Below, piece by piece: positions 1 through 5,508 of a stretch of 5,508 nt of DNA. Position 1 is the first letter of the stretch; every line of letters starts with the position of its first letter. The notes under the pieces were generated by a model. That model saw only the letters and a program-made list of their open reading frames with translations. It did not search any database and was not told the DNA's origin. Position numbers and translations under genes: made by a program. Source of the stretch: Gorillibacterium sp. GTDB taxonomy: Bacteria > Bacillota > Bacilli > Paenibacillales > NBRC-103111. The DNA lies in NCBI GenBank assembly GCA_014380705.1, contig JACMJI010000178.1, positions 1 to 5,508 on the forward strand, given 5' to 3'.

Positions 1-164
1 ACAATCCCTAATTCGCTTCTACCGTCTTCGCCTACCTAAAGGGCGAGTCAATTCATTTCCATGTATTACAATTCTAGATCTATATGCTTTACAGGTAGCG
101 TTAAGCCACATAATGCTGCACTGTCTTTGATGAAGCTAGCGCAACGATATAATCTCCTATTAGA
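1..164. other. Gene-free 3' flank of the permease gene
   Basis: No reading frame with a plausible ribosome binding site is visible on either strand. A perfect 6-bp inverted repeat (TAATCT at 150-155, AGATTA at 162-167) overlaps the permease stop codon, but it is AT-rich and no U-run follows it on the minus strand, so it would be a poor terminator. A weak CGCC/GGCG stem lies near position 30-46. A perfect TATAAT at 148-153 has no good -35 partner and leads into no plus-strand gene. Confidence 0.6.
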
Positions 165-1442
165 TTACATTAAATAACGGAAGTAAACATAAACAGTTGA
201 AACCGCTACAGCTCCCAGCATCAGAGGAAAGCCGAGTTTGAGATAGGCAAGGAAAGTGATCCGATGGCCTTCCTTGGCTGCTAGGCCCACTACGATCAGA
301 TTCGCGCTTGCGCCAATGAGGGTACCGTTACCGCCAAGGCAGGCACCAAGAGAAAGACTCCACCATAATGGATCTAAATTCGTTACACCCTGCTGACCCA
401 TCTCCTGAATTAGCGGGATCATCGTTGCAACGAAGGGGATGTTGTCTATAAATGCAGAGGCAATGGCACTCAGCCATAGAATGATAAGGGAGGCTGCGGT
501 GATATTGCCACCGGTTAAATCAATGGCGCGCTCAGCGAGTGTCGCAATAACCCCAGTCTCCACAAGCCCCGAAACCAGAACGAAGAGACCTACGAAGAAG
601 AAGATGGTTGTCCACTCCACACGCTCCAATGATTTTTCCAAAAACCGTTCACCTGTAAATAATAGAAGCAGGAAAGCCCCAGCGAGTGCTACTGTCGCTG
701 ATTCCATGTGGATCGCCTGGTGGATAAAAAAACCGACTATTGTCAAAGCAAGCACGATAAGTGACTTTCTTAGCAATGGCTTATTTGTTATCTCTACCCG
801 CTCATCCAACGTCATAAGTTCGGCCTTGCGCTCTGGTGTGGTGCGCAGAGATTTACGATAAAAGAAAGCGAAGAACAGCGCTGTGAGAATTAAGATAATA
901 ATCACGATGGGAGCAAGATTAGTAATAAACTCCATGAAGGTAAGATCTGTTTTACTTCCGATCATGATATTCGGTGGATCGCCGATCATGGTTGCGGTTC
1001 CCCCGATATTTGAAGCCATAATCTGACTCATCAGATAAGGTAGCGGGCTAATTCCGAGCTGACGTGTAATGCTGAATGTTACAGGAACCATTAGCAGGAC
1101 AGTCGTTACATTATCAAGAAAAGCGGAGACTATAGCTGTGATCAGAAACAAAGCTATGAGAATTCGAAGGGGGTCGCCTCCGGCTTTTTTCGCTGCCCAA
1201 ACGGCTAGAAAGCGGAACATCCCCGTCTCCGCCGTGACAGACACAATAATCATCATCCCAATAAGCAAGCCTAACGTATTGAAATCAATGTGGTGCAGCG
1301 CTTCTTCTTGAGGCACAATGCCCAAAGCGACAATCGCTATACCCCCGATCATGGCAATGATGGTGCGGTGGATTTTCTCTGAAATCACAATCCCGTACGT
1401 TACGATGAAAATACCAATGGCTAATAAAGCCTGCTGTTCCAT
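165..1442 (-). CDS. ArsB/NhaD (CitMHS-like) family ion permease
   Basis: This is a polytopic inner-membrane transporter of the ion transporter superfamily that includes ArsB arsenite pumps, NhaD Na+/H+ antiporters and citrate/divalent-anion permeases. The 425 residues fit the family length. The protein shows the family's internal two-fold repeat. The first half has a DNVTT motif (residues 110-114) and a GGTATMIGDPPN loop (147-158). The second half has DNIPF (333-337) and GGNGTLIGASAN (370-381). These re-entrant motifs are expected to form the substrate site. A charged cytoplasmic linker (about 196-227) separates the halves. The start at 1442 is chosen because GGAGG lies six bases upstream; the longer TTG start at 1460 would put that site inside the gene. 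No arsR, arsC or other metal-resistance partner is nearby, so the substrate cannot be told. It is transcribed divergently from the WYL-like gene. Confidence 0.9.
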   Translation of the reverse strand: MEQQALLAIGIFIVTYGIVISEKIHRTIIAMIGGIAIVALGIVPQEEALHHIDFNTLGLLIGMMIIVSVTAETGMFRFLAVWAAKKAGGDPLRILIALFLITAIVSAFLDNVTTVLLMVPVTFSITRQLGISPLPYLMSQIMASNIGGTATMIGDPPNIMIGSKTDLTFMEFITNLAPIVIIILILTALFFAFFYRKSLRTTPERKAELMTLDERVEITNKPLLRKSLIVLALTIVGFFIHQAIHMESATVALAGAFLLLLFTGERFLEKSLERVEWTTIFFFVGLFVLVSGLVETGVIATLAERAIDLTGGNITAASLIILWLSAIASAFIDNIPFVATMIPLIQEMGQQGVTNLDPLWWSLSLGACLGGNGTLIGASANLIVVGLAAKEGHRITFLAYLKLGFPLMLGAVAVSTVYVYFRYLM

Positions 1443-1480
1443 AAAAGACCTCCGATTCAAATGCCTTCAAATAATGATTT

Positions 1481-1509
1481 ATTATACTGCTCTCGAAGCC
1501 GCGAGTAAA
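1481..1509 (-). promoter_or_regulatory. Sigma-A promoter of the permease gene
   Basis: On the minus strand, TTTACT (1509-1504) and a perfect TATAAT (1486-1481) are separated by 17 bases, the optimal spacing. Transcription would start near 1474, giving a leader of about 30 bases that ends in the GGAGG ribosome site of the permease gene. Confidence 0.7.
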
Positions 1510-1514
1510 GTATA

Positions 1515-1528
1515 TATTATCAATAATA
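1515..1528. repeat. AT-rich perfect dyad between the divergent promoters
   Basis: TATTAT (1515-1520) and ATAATA (1523-1528) form a perfect inverted repeat around CA. It lies just upstream of both -35 elements, about 5 bases from the permease -35 and 11 bases from the -35 of the WYL-like gene. The right arm also pairs, as AATAATAG (1522-1529), with CTATTATT (1552-1559) inside the spacer of the plus-strand promoter. It could be an operator for a regulator shared by both genes, or simply AT-rich promoter DNA. Confidence 0.3.
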
Positions 1529-1539
1529 GGAACACACGT

Positions 1540-1569
1540 TTGCATAAAAGACTATTATTCGGATATAAT
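1540..1569 (+). promoter_or_regulatory. Sigma-A promoter of the WYL-like gene
   Basis: TTGCAT (1540-1545) and a perfect TATAAT (1564-1569) are separated by 18 bases. Transcription would start near 1575-1577, leaving a leader of about 62 bases before the start codon at 1639. Confidence 0.7.
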
Positions 1570-1573
1570 GAGA

Positions 1574-1587
1574 AGAACGGTTGTTCT
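1574..1587. promoter_or_regulatory. Possible LexA (SOS) box / 5'-end hairpin
   Basis: AGAACGGTTGTTCT is a perfect 5-bp dyad around GGTT. It contains the GAAC-N4-GTTC core of the Bacillus LexA (DinR) box; the outermost bases are A and T instead of the preferred C and G. It lies exactly on the predicted transcription start of the WYL-like gene, where a repressor would block initiation. The alternative reading is an RNA hairpin at the very 5' end of the transcript. It is followed by a U-rich stretch (1588-1601), but the 5-bp stem is too weak for a convincing terminator. Only sequence similarity supports the LexA reading. Confidence 0.4.
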
Positions 1588-1638
1588 ATTTTGATTTTTT
1601 TGAATAAAGAAAAGCTTATGATTTGGGAGGGGTTCATC

Positions 1639-1845
1639 ATGCGTAGAGCTTTTGAGCGATACGTTGGGCAGACCATCGACATCATTTATTTGGATCGACA
1701 TAACAAGCTGTCGCAGCGGAGAATCCGTGTTCTTTCAGTGGATTCAGAATGTATGATGGCTTATTGTTATGTGCGAAAAGCCCCTCGATTATTCCGTAAT
1801 GAGAATGTACTCGCGGTAATGCCCGTGCAGCAGCATGCAAACTGA
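1639..1845 (+). CDS. Small stand-alone WYL-like domain protein
   Basis: This 68-residue protein starts at an ATG preceded by a strong GGGAGGGG site (1625-1632) with six bases of spacing. The open frame extends further upstream, but that part covers the promoter and intergenic DNA. Residues 13-60 resemble the core of a WYL domain: a strand IDIIYLDRHN (13-22), basic RRIRVLSV (27-34), then AYC (41-43), R46, and RLFRNENV (50-57), which parallels the AYC..R...R.FR.DRI pattern of WYL regulators. The WYL triad itself is replaced by CMM (38-40). No helix-turn-helix precedes the domain, unlike full regulators such as PafB/PafC or DriD. WYL domains bind nucleic acid or ligands and are often tied to DNA-damage or phage responses, so a role as a small sensor or partner protein is possible, but this is inference. 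The family match is from memory of the pattern. It has its own promoter and no obvious operon partner. Confidence 0.7.
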   Translation: MRRAFERYVGQTIDIIYLDRHNKLSQRRIRVLSVDSECMMAYCYVRKAPRLFRNENVLAVMPVQQHAN

Positions 1846-1926
1846 CCCCTTATAGGGAAATGACCAGCCATGGAGAACGTTCGCTGTGAAACCCATAGGA
1901 TTTTTCAAAAACCAGTTCTTTAGGAA

Positions 1927-1960
1927 GCTGTTAATGAACAGCGGTCTTCTATAATAGAAG
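1927..1960. repeat. Two adjacent perfect hairpins
   Basis: GCTGTT-aatg-AACAGC (1927-1942) is followed three bases later by CTTCTATAATAGAAG (1946-1960), a perfect palindrome around a central A. Together they would form two short stem-loops in any read-through RNA of either strand. No U-run follows, so they are not a classical intrinsic terminator. They might protect the 3' end of the WYL-like mRNA. Confidence 0.4.
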
Positions 1961-2039
1961 CGCCTACGAATCATGGTCTGACGAATCTTCAATACCTTGG
2001 GTCATACTCGTCTATCAGGAATGAATTGACGTTTCATCA

Positions 2040-2086
2040 CCAAGAATCCCCTCCCTTTAAGCATGGGGAGTGTCAACCGCGCGGTT
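2040..2086 (-). mobile_element. Right-end remnant of an IS200/IS605-type element
   Basis: Read on the minus strand, the segment runs AACCGCGCGGTT, then GACACTCCCC, ATGCTTAAAGGGA, GGGGATTCTTGG. As I recall, this closely follows the hairpin found just after tnpB at the right end of many IS605/IS1341-type elements in Bacilli and cyanobacteria (CTCCCC, short arm, TAAA, complementary arm, GGGGATTCTTGG). Here the inner arm has decayed: ATGCT no longer pairs with GGGA, and the hairpin is a base short. AACCGCGCGGTT (2075-2086) is a perfect 12-base palindrome. No tnpA, tnpB or left end is present, as the ychF promoter begins 15 bases further on. In intact elements this region forms the 3' part of the omega (reRNA) guide RNA of TnpB. 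Identification is by pattern memory only. Confidence 0.5.
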
Positions 2087-2100
2087 CCTCTTTTATATGG

Positions 2101-2129
2101 ATGGCATTTCTGGCATTTTTCTGTATAAT
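2101..2129 (+). promoter_or_regulatory. Sigma-A promoter of ychF
   Basis: ATGGCA (2101-2106, four of six consensus bases) and a perfect TATAAT (2124-2129) are separated by 17 bases. The octamer TGGCATTT occurs twice, at 2102-2109 and 2111-2118, one copy over the -35 and one in the spacer. Transcription would start near 2136, giving a leader of about 35 bases. Confidence 0.65.
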
Positions 2130-2170
2130 AAGAAGGATATGCGAATGATGAATAAGGAGCTGTTTCATAG

Positions 2171-3271
2171 ATGGCGTTAAAAGCCGGAATCGTCGGTCTG
2201 CCCAATGTTGGCAAGTCGACTCTATTTAATGCGATTACCCAAGCTGGAGCAGAAGCGGCTAACTACCCTTTCTGCACAATTGACCCTAATGTCGGTGTTG
2301 TTGAAGTGCCTGACGAACGTATGCAGAAGCTAGCAGAGATCGTAATTCCTAATCGGATTGTGCCGACTGCTTTTGAATTTGTTGATATTGCGGGTCTAGT
2401 TAAGGGAGCAAGCAAAGGCGAAGGTCTGGGCAATAAATTTCTTGCTCATATCCGCGAAGTCGATGCGATTGTTCATGTTGTCCGTTGCTTTGAGGATGAG
2501 AATGTAACCCATGTTTCAGGTACAATTGATCCAATCAGCGATATCGAGACGATCAATCTGGAGCTGATTCTTTCTGACATAGAGTCTATAGAGAAACGGA
2601 TCGAACGCAACAGGAAGAATTTAAAGAACGGTGACAAGAAATTTGCTGCTGAGCTTGAACTTTTGGAGCGGATCAAGGAAGCTCTTTACAACGACAAGCC
2701 TGCTCGCAGTGTAGAAATGTCAGATGAGGAACGTTTGATCATCAAGGAAATCCCACTTTTAACGCTTAAACAGATTGTTTACGCGGCTAATGTTAGTGAG
2801 GCGGAGGCCGGCAATGCGGAGAACAATCCTTATGTACTTAAGGTGAGGGAATACGCAGCGCATGAGGGTGCCGAAGTCGTAGCGATTAGTGCTAAGGTCG
2901 AATCCGAGATTGCCGAGCTTGAAGGCGAAGATAAGGAAATGTTCCTGCAGGAGCTTGGACTAACGGAATCAGGTCTAAATCGTTTAATCCGTGCTGCTTA
3001 TAAGCTGCTTGGATTAAATACTTACTTCACCGCAGGTGTTCAAGAAGTACGCGCATGGACGATTCGTAAAGGGACAAAGGCCCCTCAGGCGGCGGCAGTT
3101 ATTCATACCGATTTTGAACGTGGCTTTATTCGGGCAGAGGTTGTATCTTACACAGACCTGGTGAATGCGGGATCAATGAACGCAGCGCGGGAAAAGGGTC
3201 AGCTTCGCTTGGAAGGCAAGGACTATGTCGTTGCCGACGGTGATGTCATGCATTTCCGTTTTAACGTTTAG
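2171..3271 (+). CDS. ychF: Redox-regulated ribosome-binding ATPase YchF
   Basis: YchF (OLA1 in eukaryotes) is a cytosolic Obg-family P-loop protein that prefers ATP, binds ribosomes and modulates translation and stress responses. The 366 residues match the normal length. Visible in order are the P-loop GLPNVGKS (9-16), [12 protein letters not shown] (31-42), the G3 motif DIAG (72-75), a glycine-rich switch (79-87), a charged helical arm (about 126-175), the NVSE motif (207-210) that replaces NKxD and explains ATP preference, and a C-terminal TGS domain (about 280-365). Cys35, reported as the redox-sensitive residue of E. coli YchF, and His114, the catalytic histidine of the family, are both conserved. 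The start follows AAGGAG (2154-2159) at 11 bases, a slightly long spacing. No U-tailed terminator follows, so read-through into prfA is likely. Confidence 0.97.
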   Translation: MALKAGIVGLPNVGKSTLFNAITQAGAEAANYPFCTIDPNVGVVEVPDERMQKLAEIVIPNRIVPTAFEFVDIAGLVKGASKGEGLGNKFLAHIREVDAIVHVVRCFEDENVTHVSGTIDPISDIETINLELILSDIESIEKRIERNRKNLKNGDKKFAAELELLERIKEALYNDKPARSVEMSDEERLIIKEIPLLTLKQIVYAANVSEAEAGNAENNPYVLKVREYAAHEGAEVVAISAKVESEIAELEGEDKEMFLQELGLTESGLNRLIRAAYKLLGLNTYFTAGVQEVRAWTIRKGTKAPQAAAVIHTDFERGFIRAEVVSYTDLVNAGSMNAAREKGQLRLEGKDYVVADGDVMHFRFNV

Positions 3272-3281
3272 CGAAACGGAA
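3254..3281 (+). repeat. Perfect stem-loop spanning the ychF stop codon
   Basis: TTCCGTTT (3254-3261) and AAACGGAA (3274-3281) form an 8-bp stem with a 12-base loop that contains the ychF stop codon (3269-3271). There is no U-run after it, so it is not a standard terminator. It may stabilise the ychF mRNA end or partly attenuate transcription into prfA. Confidence 0.45.
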
Positions 3282-3357
3282 TGATAGGGATAGATCAAGG
3301 ATGGCTGCGAAGAACATAAGGAAGTCGATGAGAAGTAGAAGTAAAATTTTCTTGGAG

Positions 3358-3399
3358 AATATAAGAACTGTACAGTGCGAACTTAACCTTTCTTATATT
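3358..3399 (+). repeat. 10-bp perfect inverted repeat in the prfA leader
   Basis: AATATAAGAA (3358-3367) and TTCTTATATT (3390-3399) are perfect complements around a 22-base loop. The loop begins with the 8-base palindrome CTGTACAG (3368-3375). The element sits about 55 bases before the prfA start codon. No clear promoter with both hexamers is seen in the ychF-prfA gap, so it is most likely transcribed from the ychF promoter. It could be a processing site, an mRNA stability element or a protein-binding dyad. Confidence 0.45.
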
Positions 3400-3454
3400 A
3401 GTAGTAAAGCTTCACAGGGTGGGGCTCTTTTAGAAGAAAGGAAGGCGATAAATT

Positions 3455-4522
3455 ATGCTGGACCGGTTACAAGCGCTGGCAGACCGCTACGACAAGCTGA
3501 GCGAATTGCTGTGCGATCCGGATGTGGCGAGCGATGCAGGGAAGCTTAGGGATTATTCCAAGGAGCAGTCTGACCTTCAGGACGCTTATGAGGCTTATAA
3601 CGAATATAAAACGGTGTGTGAAGAATTCGACGCGGCCAAGGTTATGCAGAGCGAGAAGCTTGACGATGATATGCGCGAGATGGTCAAGGGAGAACTTGAC
3701 GACCTCTCCAAACGCAAAGAGAAGCTGGAAGAGACATTAAACTTCCTCATGCTTCCTAAGGACCCGAACGATGACAAGAACGTGATTGTGGAAATTCGAG
3801 GTGCCGCAGGAGGCGATGAAGCTGCTTTGTTCGCCAGCGAACTCTACCGGATGTATACACGCTATGCTGACAATCAAGGCTGGAAAGTGGAAGTGCTGGA
3901 TACCAACTTAAACGATCTCGGTGGCTTTAAAGAGGTTGTGTTTATGATTGCGGGCAAAGGTGCTTACAGCAAGCTGAAGTACGAAAGCGGTGCCCACCGG
4001 GTGCAGCGGATTCCTGTAACGGAGTCTGGTGGCCGGATTCATACCTCTACCTCTACGGTGGCGGTTATTCCGGAAGCGGAGGAAGTAGAAGTTGACATTA
4101 GCGATAACGATATCCGGGTAGATACATTCTGTTCCAGCGGAGCAGGCGGCCAGTCGGTTAATACAACGAAATCTGCTGTACGGGTAACCCATATTCCAAC
4201 GGGGATCATCGCTACATGTCAGGATGGTAAATCACAGAACAAGAACAAAGAAAAAGCGCTGCAGGTATTACGCGCTCGTGTTTATGACAAGTTCCTTCAG
4301 GAAGAGAATTCCAAGTATGCGGATGAGCGGAAAAGCAAGGTAGGAACCGGTGATCGCAGTGAGCGGATTCGTACCTATAACTATCCTCAAAGCCGAGTAA
4401 CTGATCATCGCATCGGGCTGACCCTACACCGTTTGGACTCGATTCTCAATGGTGATTTGGATGAGATTATCTCAACGCTGACTGTTGCTTCCCAGGCTGA
4501 TTTGCTTGAGAATGCCGAATAA
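3455..4522 (+). CDS. prfA: Peptide chain release factor 1 (RF1)
   Basis: RF1 recognises UAA and UAG in the ribosomal A site and triggers hydrolysis of the peptidyl-tRNA ester. The 355 residues match the family. The N-terminal coiled region (about 1-100) leads into the PCRF domain. The stop-codon recognition tripeptide is PVT (187-189, the RF1 type PxT, not SPF of RF2), inside [14 protein letters not shown]. The catalytic GGQ loop is at 231-233 within [10 protein letters not shown]; Gln233 is the residue methylated by PrmC. The basic lysine-rich stretch after it (about 257-266) and the [14 protein letters not shown] segment are also typical. The start has AAAGGAAGG upstream (3438-3445, about nine bases away). 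No programmed frameshift is present, as expected for RF1. prmC follows after 17 bases, so the substrate and its modifying enzyme are made together. Confidence 0.98.
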   Translation: MLDRLQALADRYDKLSELLCDPDVASDAGKLRDYSKEQSDLQDAYEAYNEYKTVCEEFDAAKVMQSEKLDDDMREMVKGELDDLSKRKEKLEETLNFLMLPKDPNDDKNVIVEIRGAAGGDEAALFASELYRMYTRYADNQGWKVEVLDTNLNDLGGFKEVVFMIAGKGAYSKLKYESGAHRVQRIPVTESGGRIHTSTSTVAVIPEAEEVEVDISDNDIRVDTFCSSGAGGQSVNTTKSAVRVTHIPTGIIATCQDGKSQNKNKEKALQVLRARVYDKFLQEENSKYADERKSKVGTGDRSERIRTYNYPQSRVTDHRIGLTLHRLDSILNGDLDEIISTLTVASQADLLENAE

Positions 4523-4539
4523 ATAAGGAGGCAAGTGGG

Positions 4540-5487
4540 ATGACGGATCCGAATAAGGAACACTTCGAACCGGAACAGCCCCCCTCCAACACGACGATAA
4601 GAGAAGCCTATGTTGAGGCTTCTTCTTTTTTGCGGGGAAGAGGCATCATGGAACCGGAGAGCTGTGCACAGCAACTTGCTGAACATGTGCTGGGGCTGAC
4701 ACGTTCAGAGCTTTTTCTGCGTTTTGCGGATATTTTTCCGTCCGAGGCGACAGGGGCATGGCGTGAAGCGGTTAGCCGCAAAGGCAGAGGTGAGCCGCTG
4801 CAATATATTATAGGGGAGCAAGAATTCTACGGTCTCCCCTTCACGGTGAACCCAGCCGTGCTCATCCCGCGACCGGAAACAGAGCTGCTTGTCGAGGCTT
4901 TGATCCAGCACGGACGCCGTATGTGGCCATGCGCCGCGGATAATGAGGGGCGAGGATTGCAGCAGCCTGTACTTGTTGACATCGGTACAGGGAGTGGCGC
5001 GATTGCAGTGACAATCGCTAGCATCTGCACAGATTGGCGCGTTACAGCAACCGACATCTCTCCTGCTGCGCTAGGCGTTGCTCAGAAGAATGTGGAGCGC
5101 AACGGAGTAGGAAAAAGGATTGATTGGCTCACGGGTGATCTGCTTCAACCCGTTATTGCGGCGGGTCTCGCTCCAAACATACTAGTCTCCAACCCTCCAT
5201 ACATTCCAAGCCGAGATATTATGGAGTTGCAGCCGGAGGTGCGAATTCATGAGCCGCATTTGGCACTCGATGGGGGACCAGATGGTTTGGAGCCTTACCG
5301 CCGCATCGTCATGCAGATGGCTGATCTTCCCGCTTACCCAGCACTTGTTGGCTTTGAAGTCGGCATCCATCAGGCCGAAGCCGTTACAGAGCTGCTAAGC
5401 AACCTCCGCCAGTGGGACTGGGTCGAGACAGTTCCCGACTTGGCGGGAATTGCCCGCCACGTTATTGCAGGTAGAGGATTTAGGTAG
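4540..5487 (+). CDS. prmC: Release factor glutamine N5-methyltransferase PrmC
   Basis: PrmC (HemK) transfers a methyl group from S-adenosylmethionine to the side-chain nitrogen of the GGQ glutamine in RF1 and RF2, which raises termination efficiency. The N-terminal helical substrate-binding domain (about 20-95) ends near the QYIIGEQEFYGLPF segment. The Rossmann methyltransferase domain has motif I DIGTGSG (147-153) and the catalytic NPPY motif (218-221) that binds the glutamine amide. The start is set by a strong TAAGGAGG (4524-4531) eight bases upstream. At 315 residues it is somewhat longer than the usual 280-290. The extra length is a polar, proline-rich N-terminal tail (about 1-17) and a short loop before motif I (about 127-142, containing CAADNEGRG). 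Both lie outside the catalytic motifs. An older reading of this family as a haem-biosynthesis enzyme has been abandoned. Confidence 0.96.
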   Translation: MTDPNKEHFEPEQPPSNTTIREAYVEASSFLRGRGIMEPESCAQQLAEHVLGLTRSELFLRFADIFPSEATGAWREAVSRKGRGEPLQYIIGEQEFYGLPFTVNPAVLIPRPETELLVEALIQHGRRMWPCAADNEGRGLQQPVLVDIGTGSGAIAVTIASICTDWRVTATDISPAALGVAQKNVERNGVGKRIDWLTGDLLQPVIAAGLAPNILVSNPPYIPSRDIMELQPEVRIHEPHLALDGGPDGLEPYRRIVMQMADLPAYPALVGFEVGIHQAEAVTELLSNLRQWDWVETVPDLAGIARHVIAGRGFR

Positions 5488-5508
5488 AAGTAGCAAAGCG
5501 CAGCAAGG

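Larger units (their letters stand above)
1846..2100. other. Gene-free gap with hairpins and a decayed frame
   Basis: No convincing gene is seen between the WYL-like gene and the ychF promoter. The plus strand holds only very short frames. The minus strand has a frame of about 80 codons (2030 down to 1789) broken by an in-frame TGA at 2004-2002 and running antisense into the WYL-like gene. An AT-rich imperfect repeat (1898-1913) and two perfect hairpins (1927-1960) follow the WYL-like gene. The right part (2040-2086) looks like an insertion-sequence end. No U-tailed terminator for the WYL-like gene is obvious. Confidence 0.5.

Noticed and set aside
148..153. Perfect TATAAT on the plus strand
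   Set aside because: No acceptable -35 at 16-18 bases and no plus-strand gene downstream.
439..861. Plus-strand open frame opposite the permease
   Set aside because: Shadow of the permease gene; no ribosome site, and the protein has no recognisable fold or motif.
1443..1460. Longer permease start at TTG (1460)
   Set aside because: The GGAGG ribosome site for the ATG at 1442 would then lie inside the coding region, and the TTG has no site of its own.
1318..1638. Upstream extension of the WYL-like reading frame
   Set aside because: It overlaps the permease gene antisense and runs through both promoters; the strong GGGAGGGG site fixes the start at 1639.
2050..2070. IS-end hairpin as an intrinsic terminator of the WYL-like gene
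   Set aside because: No U-tract follows on the plus strand and the inner arms mismatch.
2054..2076. Minus-strand TTGACA (2076-2071) as a promoter
   Set aside because: No -10 hexamer at proper spacing; the TTGACA belongs to the IS-end motif GGTTGACACTCCCC.
2139..2180. 13-codon frame (ATGCGAATGATG...) overlapping the ychF start, as a leader peptide
   Set aside because: It lies almost at the predicted transcript 5' end and its only purine-rich stretch is too close to the ATG; probably chance.
3335..3341. GTAGAAG recurring in the 3' flanks of the permease (minus 22-16), ychF (3335-3341) and prmC (5484-5490)
   Set aside because: Only seven bases long and also present inside prfA near 4086; in purine-rich sequence this is easily chance.
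3301..3549. Plus-strand frame of 82 codons in the ychF-prfA gap
   Set aside because: It overlaps the first 95 bases of prfA in another frame and has no properly spaced ribosome site; its second half is a prfA shadow.
3908..4192. Minus-strand frame opposite prfA
   Set aside because: Shadow of a well-conserved gene, with no ribosome site or motif.
1..5508. CRISPR array, tRNA or rRNA genes, phage-defence operon
   Set aside because: No regularly spaced repeats, no cloverleaf-like or rRNA-like segment, and no nuclease, toxin or defence-associated protein is present.

Overview
The window looks like chromosomal DNA of a low-to-mid GC Firmicute of the order Bacillales, most likely Paenibacillaceae. 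This rests on purine-rich Shine-Dalgarno sites before every gene, clean sigma-A type promoters, the prfA-prmC pair typical of Firmicutes, and the general look of the RF1 and YchF proteins. Genus level is inference; no rRNA or other marker is present.

Layout. Positions 1-164 are a gene-free tail. A 425-residue membrane permease of the ArsB/NhaD (CitMHS-like) ion transporter superfamily is on the minus strand at 165-1442. A divergent regulatory region (1443-1638) carries a promoter for the permease and a promoter for a small plus-strand gene (1639-1845). That gene encodes a 68-residue protein resembling a stand-alone, minimal WYL domain. A GAAC-N4-GTTC dyad like the Bacillus LexA/SOS box lies on its expected transcription start. 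The 325-base gap at 1846-2170 has no convincing gene. It holds two adjacent hairpins, a decayed minus-strand reading frame, and what looks like the right end of an IS200/IS605-type element without its transposase or tnpB gene.

From 2171 to the end runs a translation block on the plus strand: ychF (ribosome-associated, redox-sensitive ATPase), prfA (peptide release factor 1) and prmC (methyltransferase that modifies the GGQ glutamine of release factors). No U-tailed terminator separates them, so they may be co-transcribed. The 183-base ychF-prfA gap contains two perfect stem-loops, one spanning the ychF stop codon. prfA and prmC are only 17 bases apart, which places enzyme and substrate in one transcription unit.

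The core genes are ordinary housekeeping genes. The parts worth a second look are the WYL-like mini-protein with its possible SOS operator, and the IS200/IS605 end remnant just upstream of the ychF promoter.
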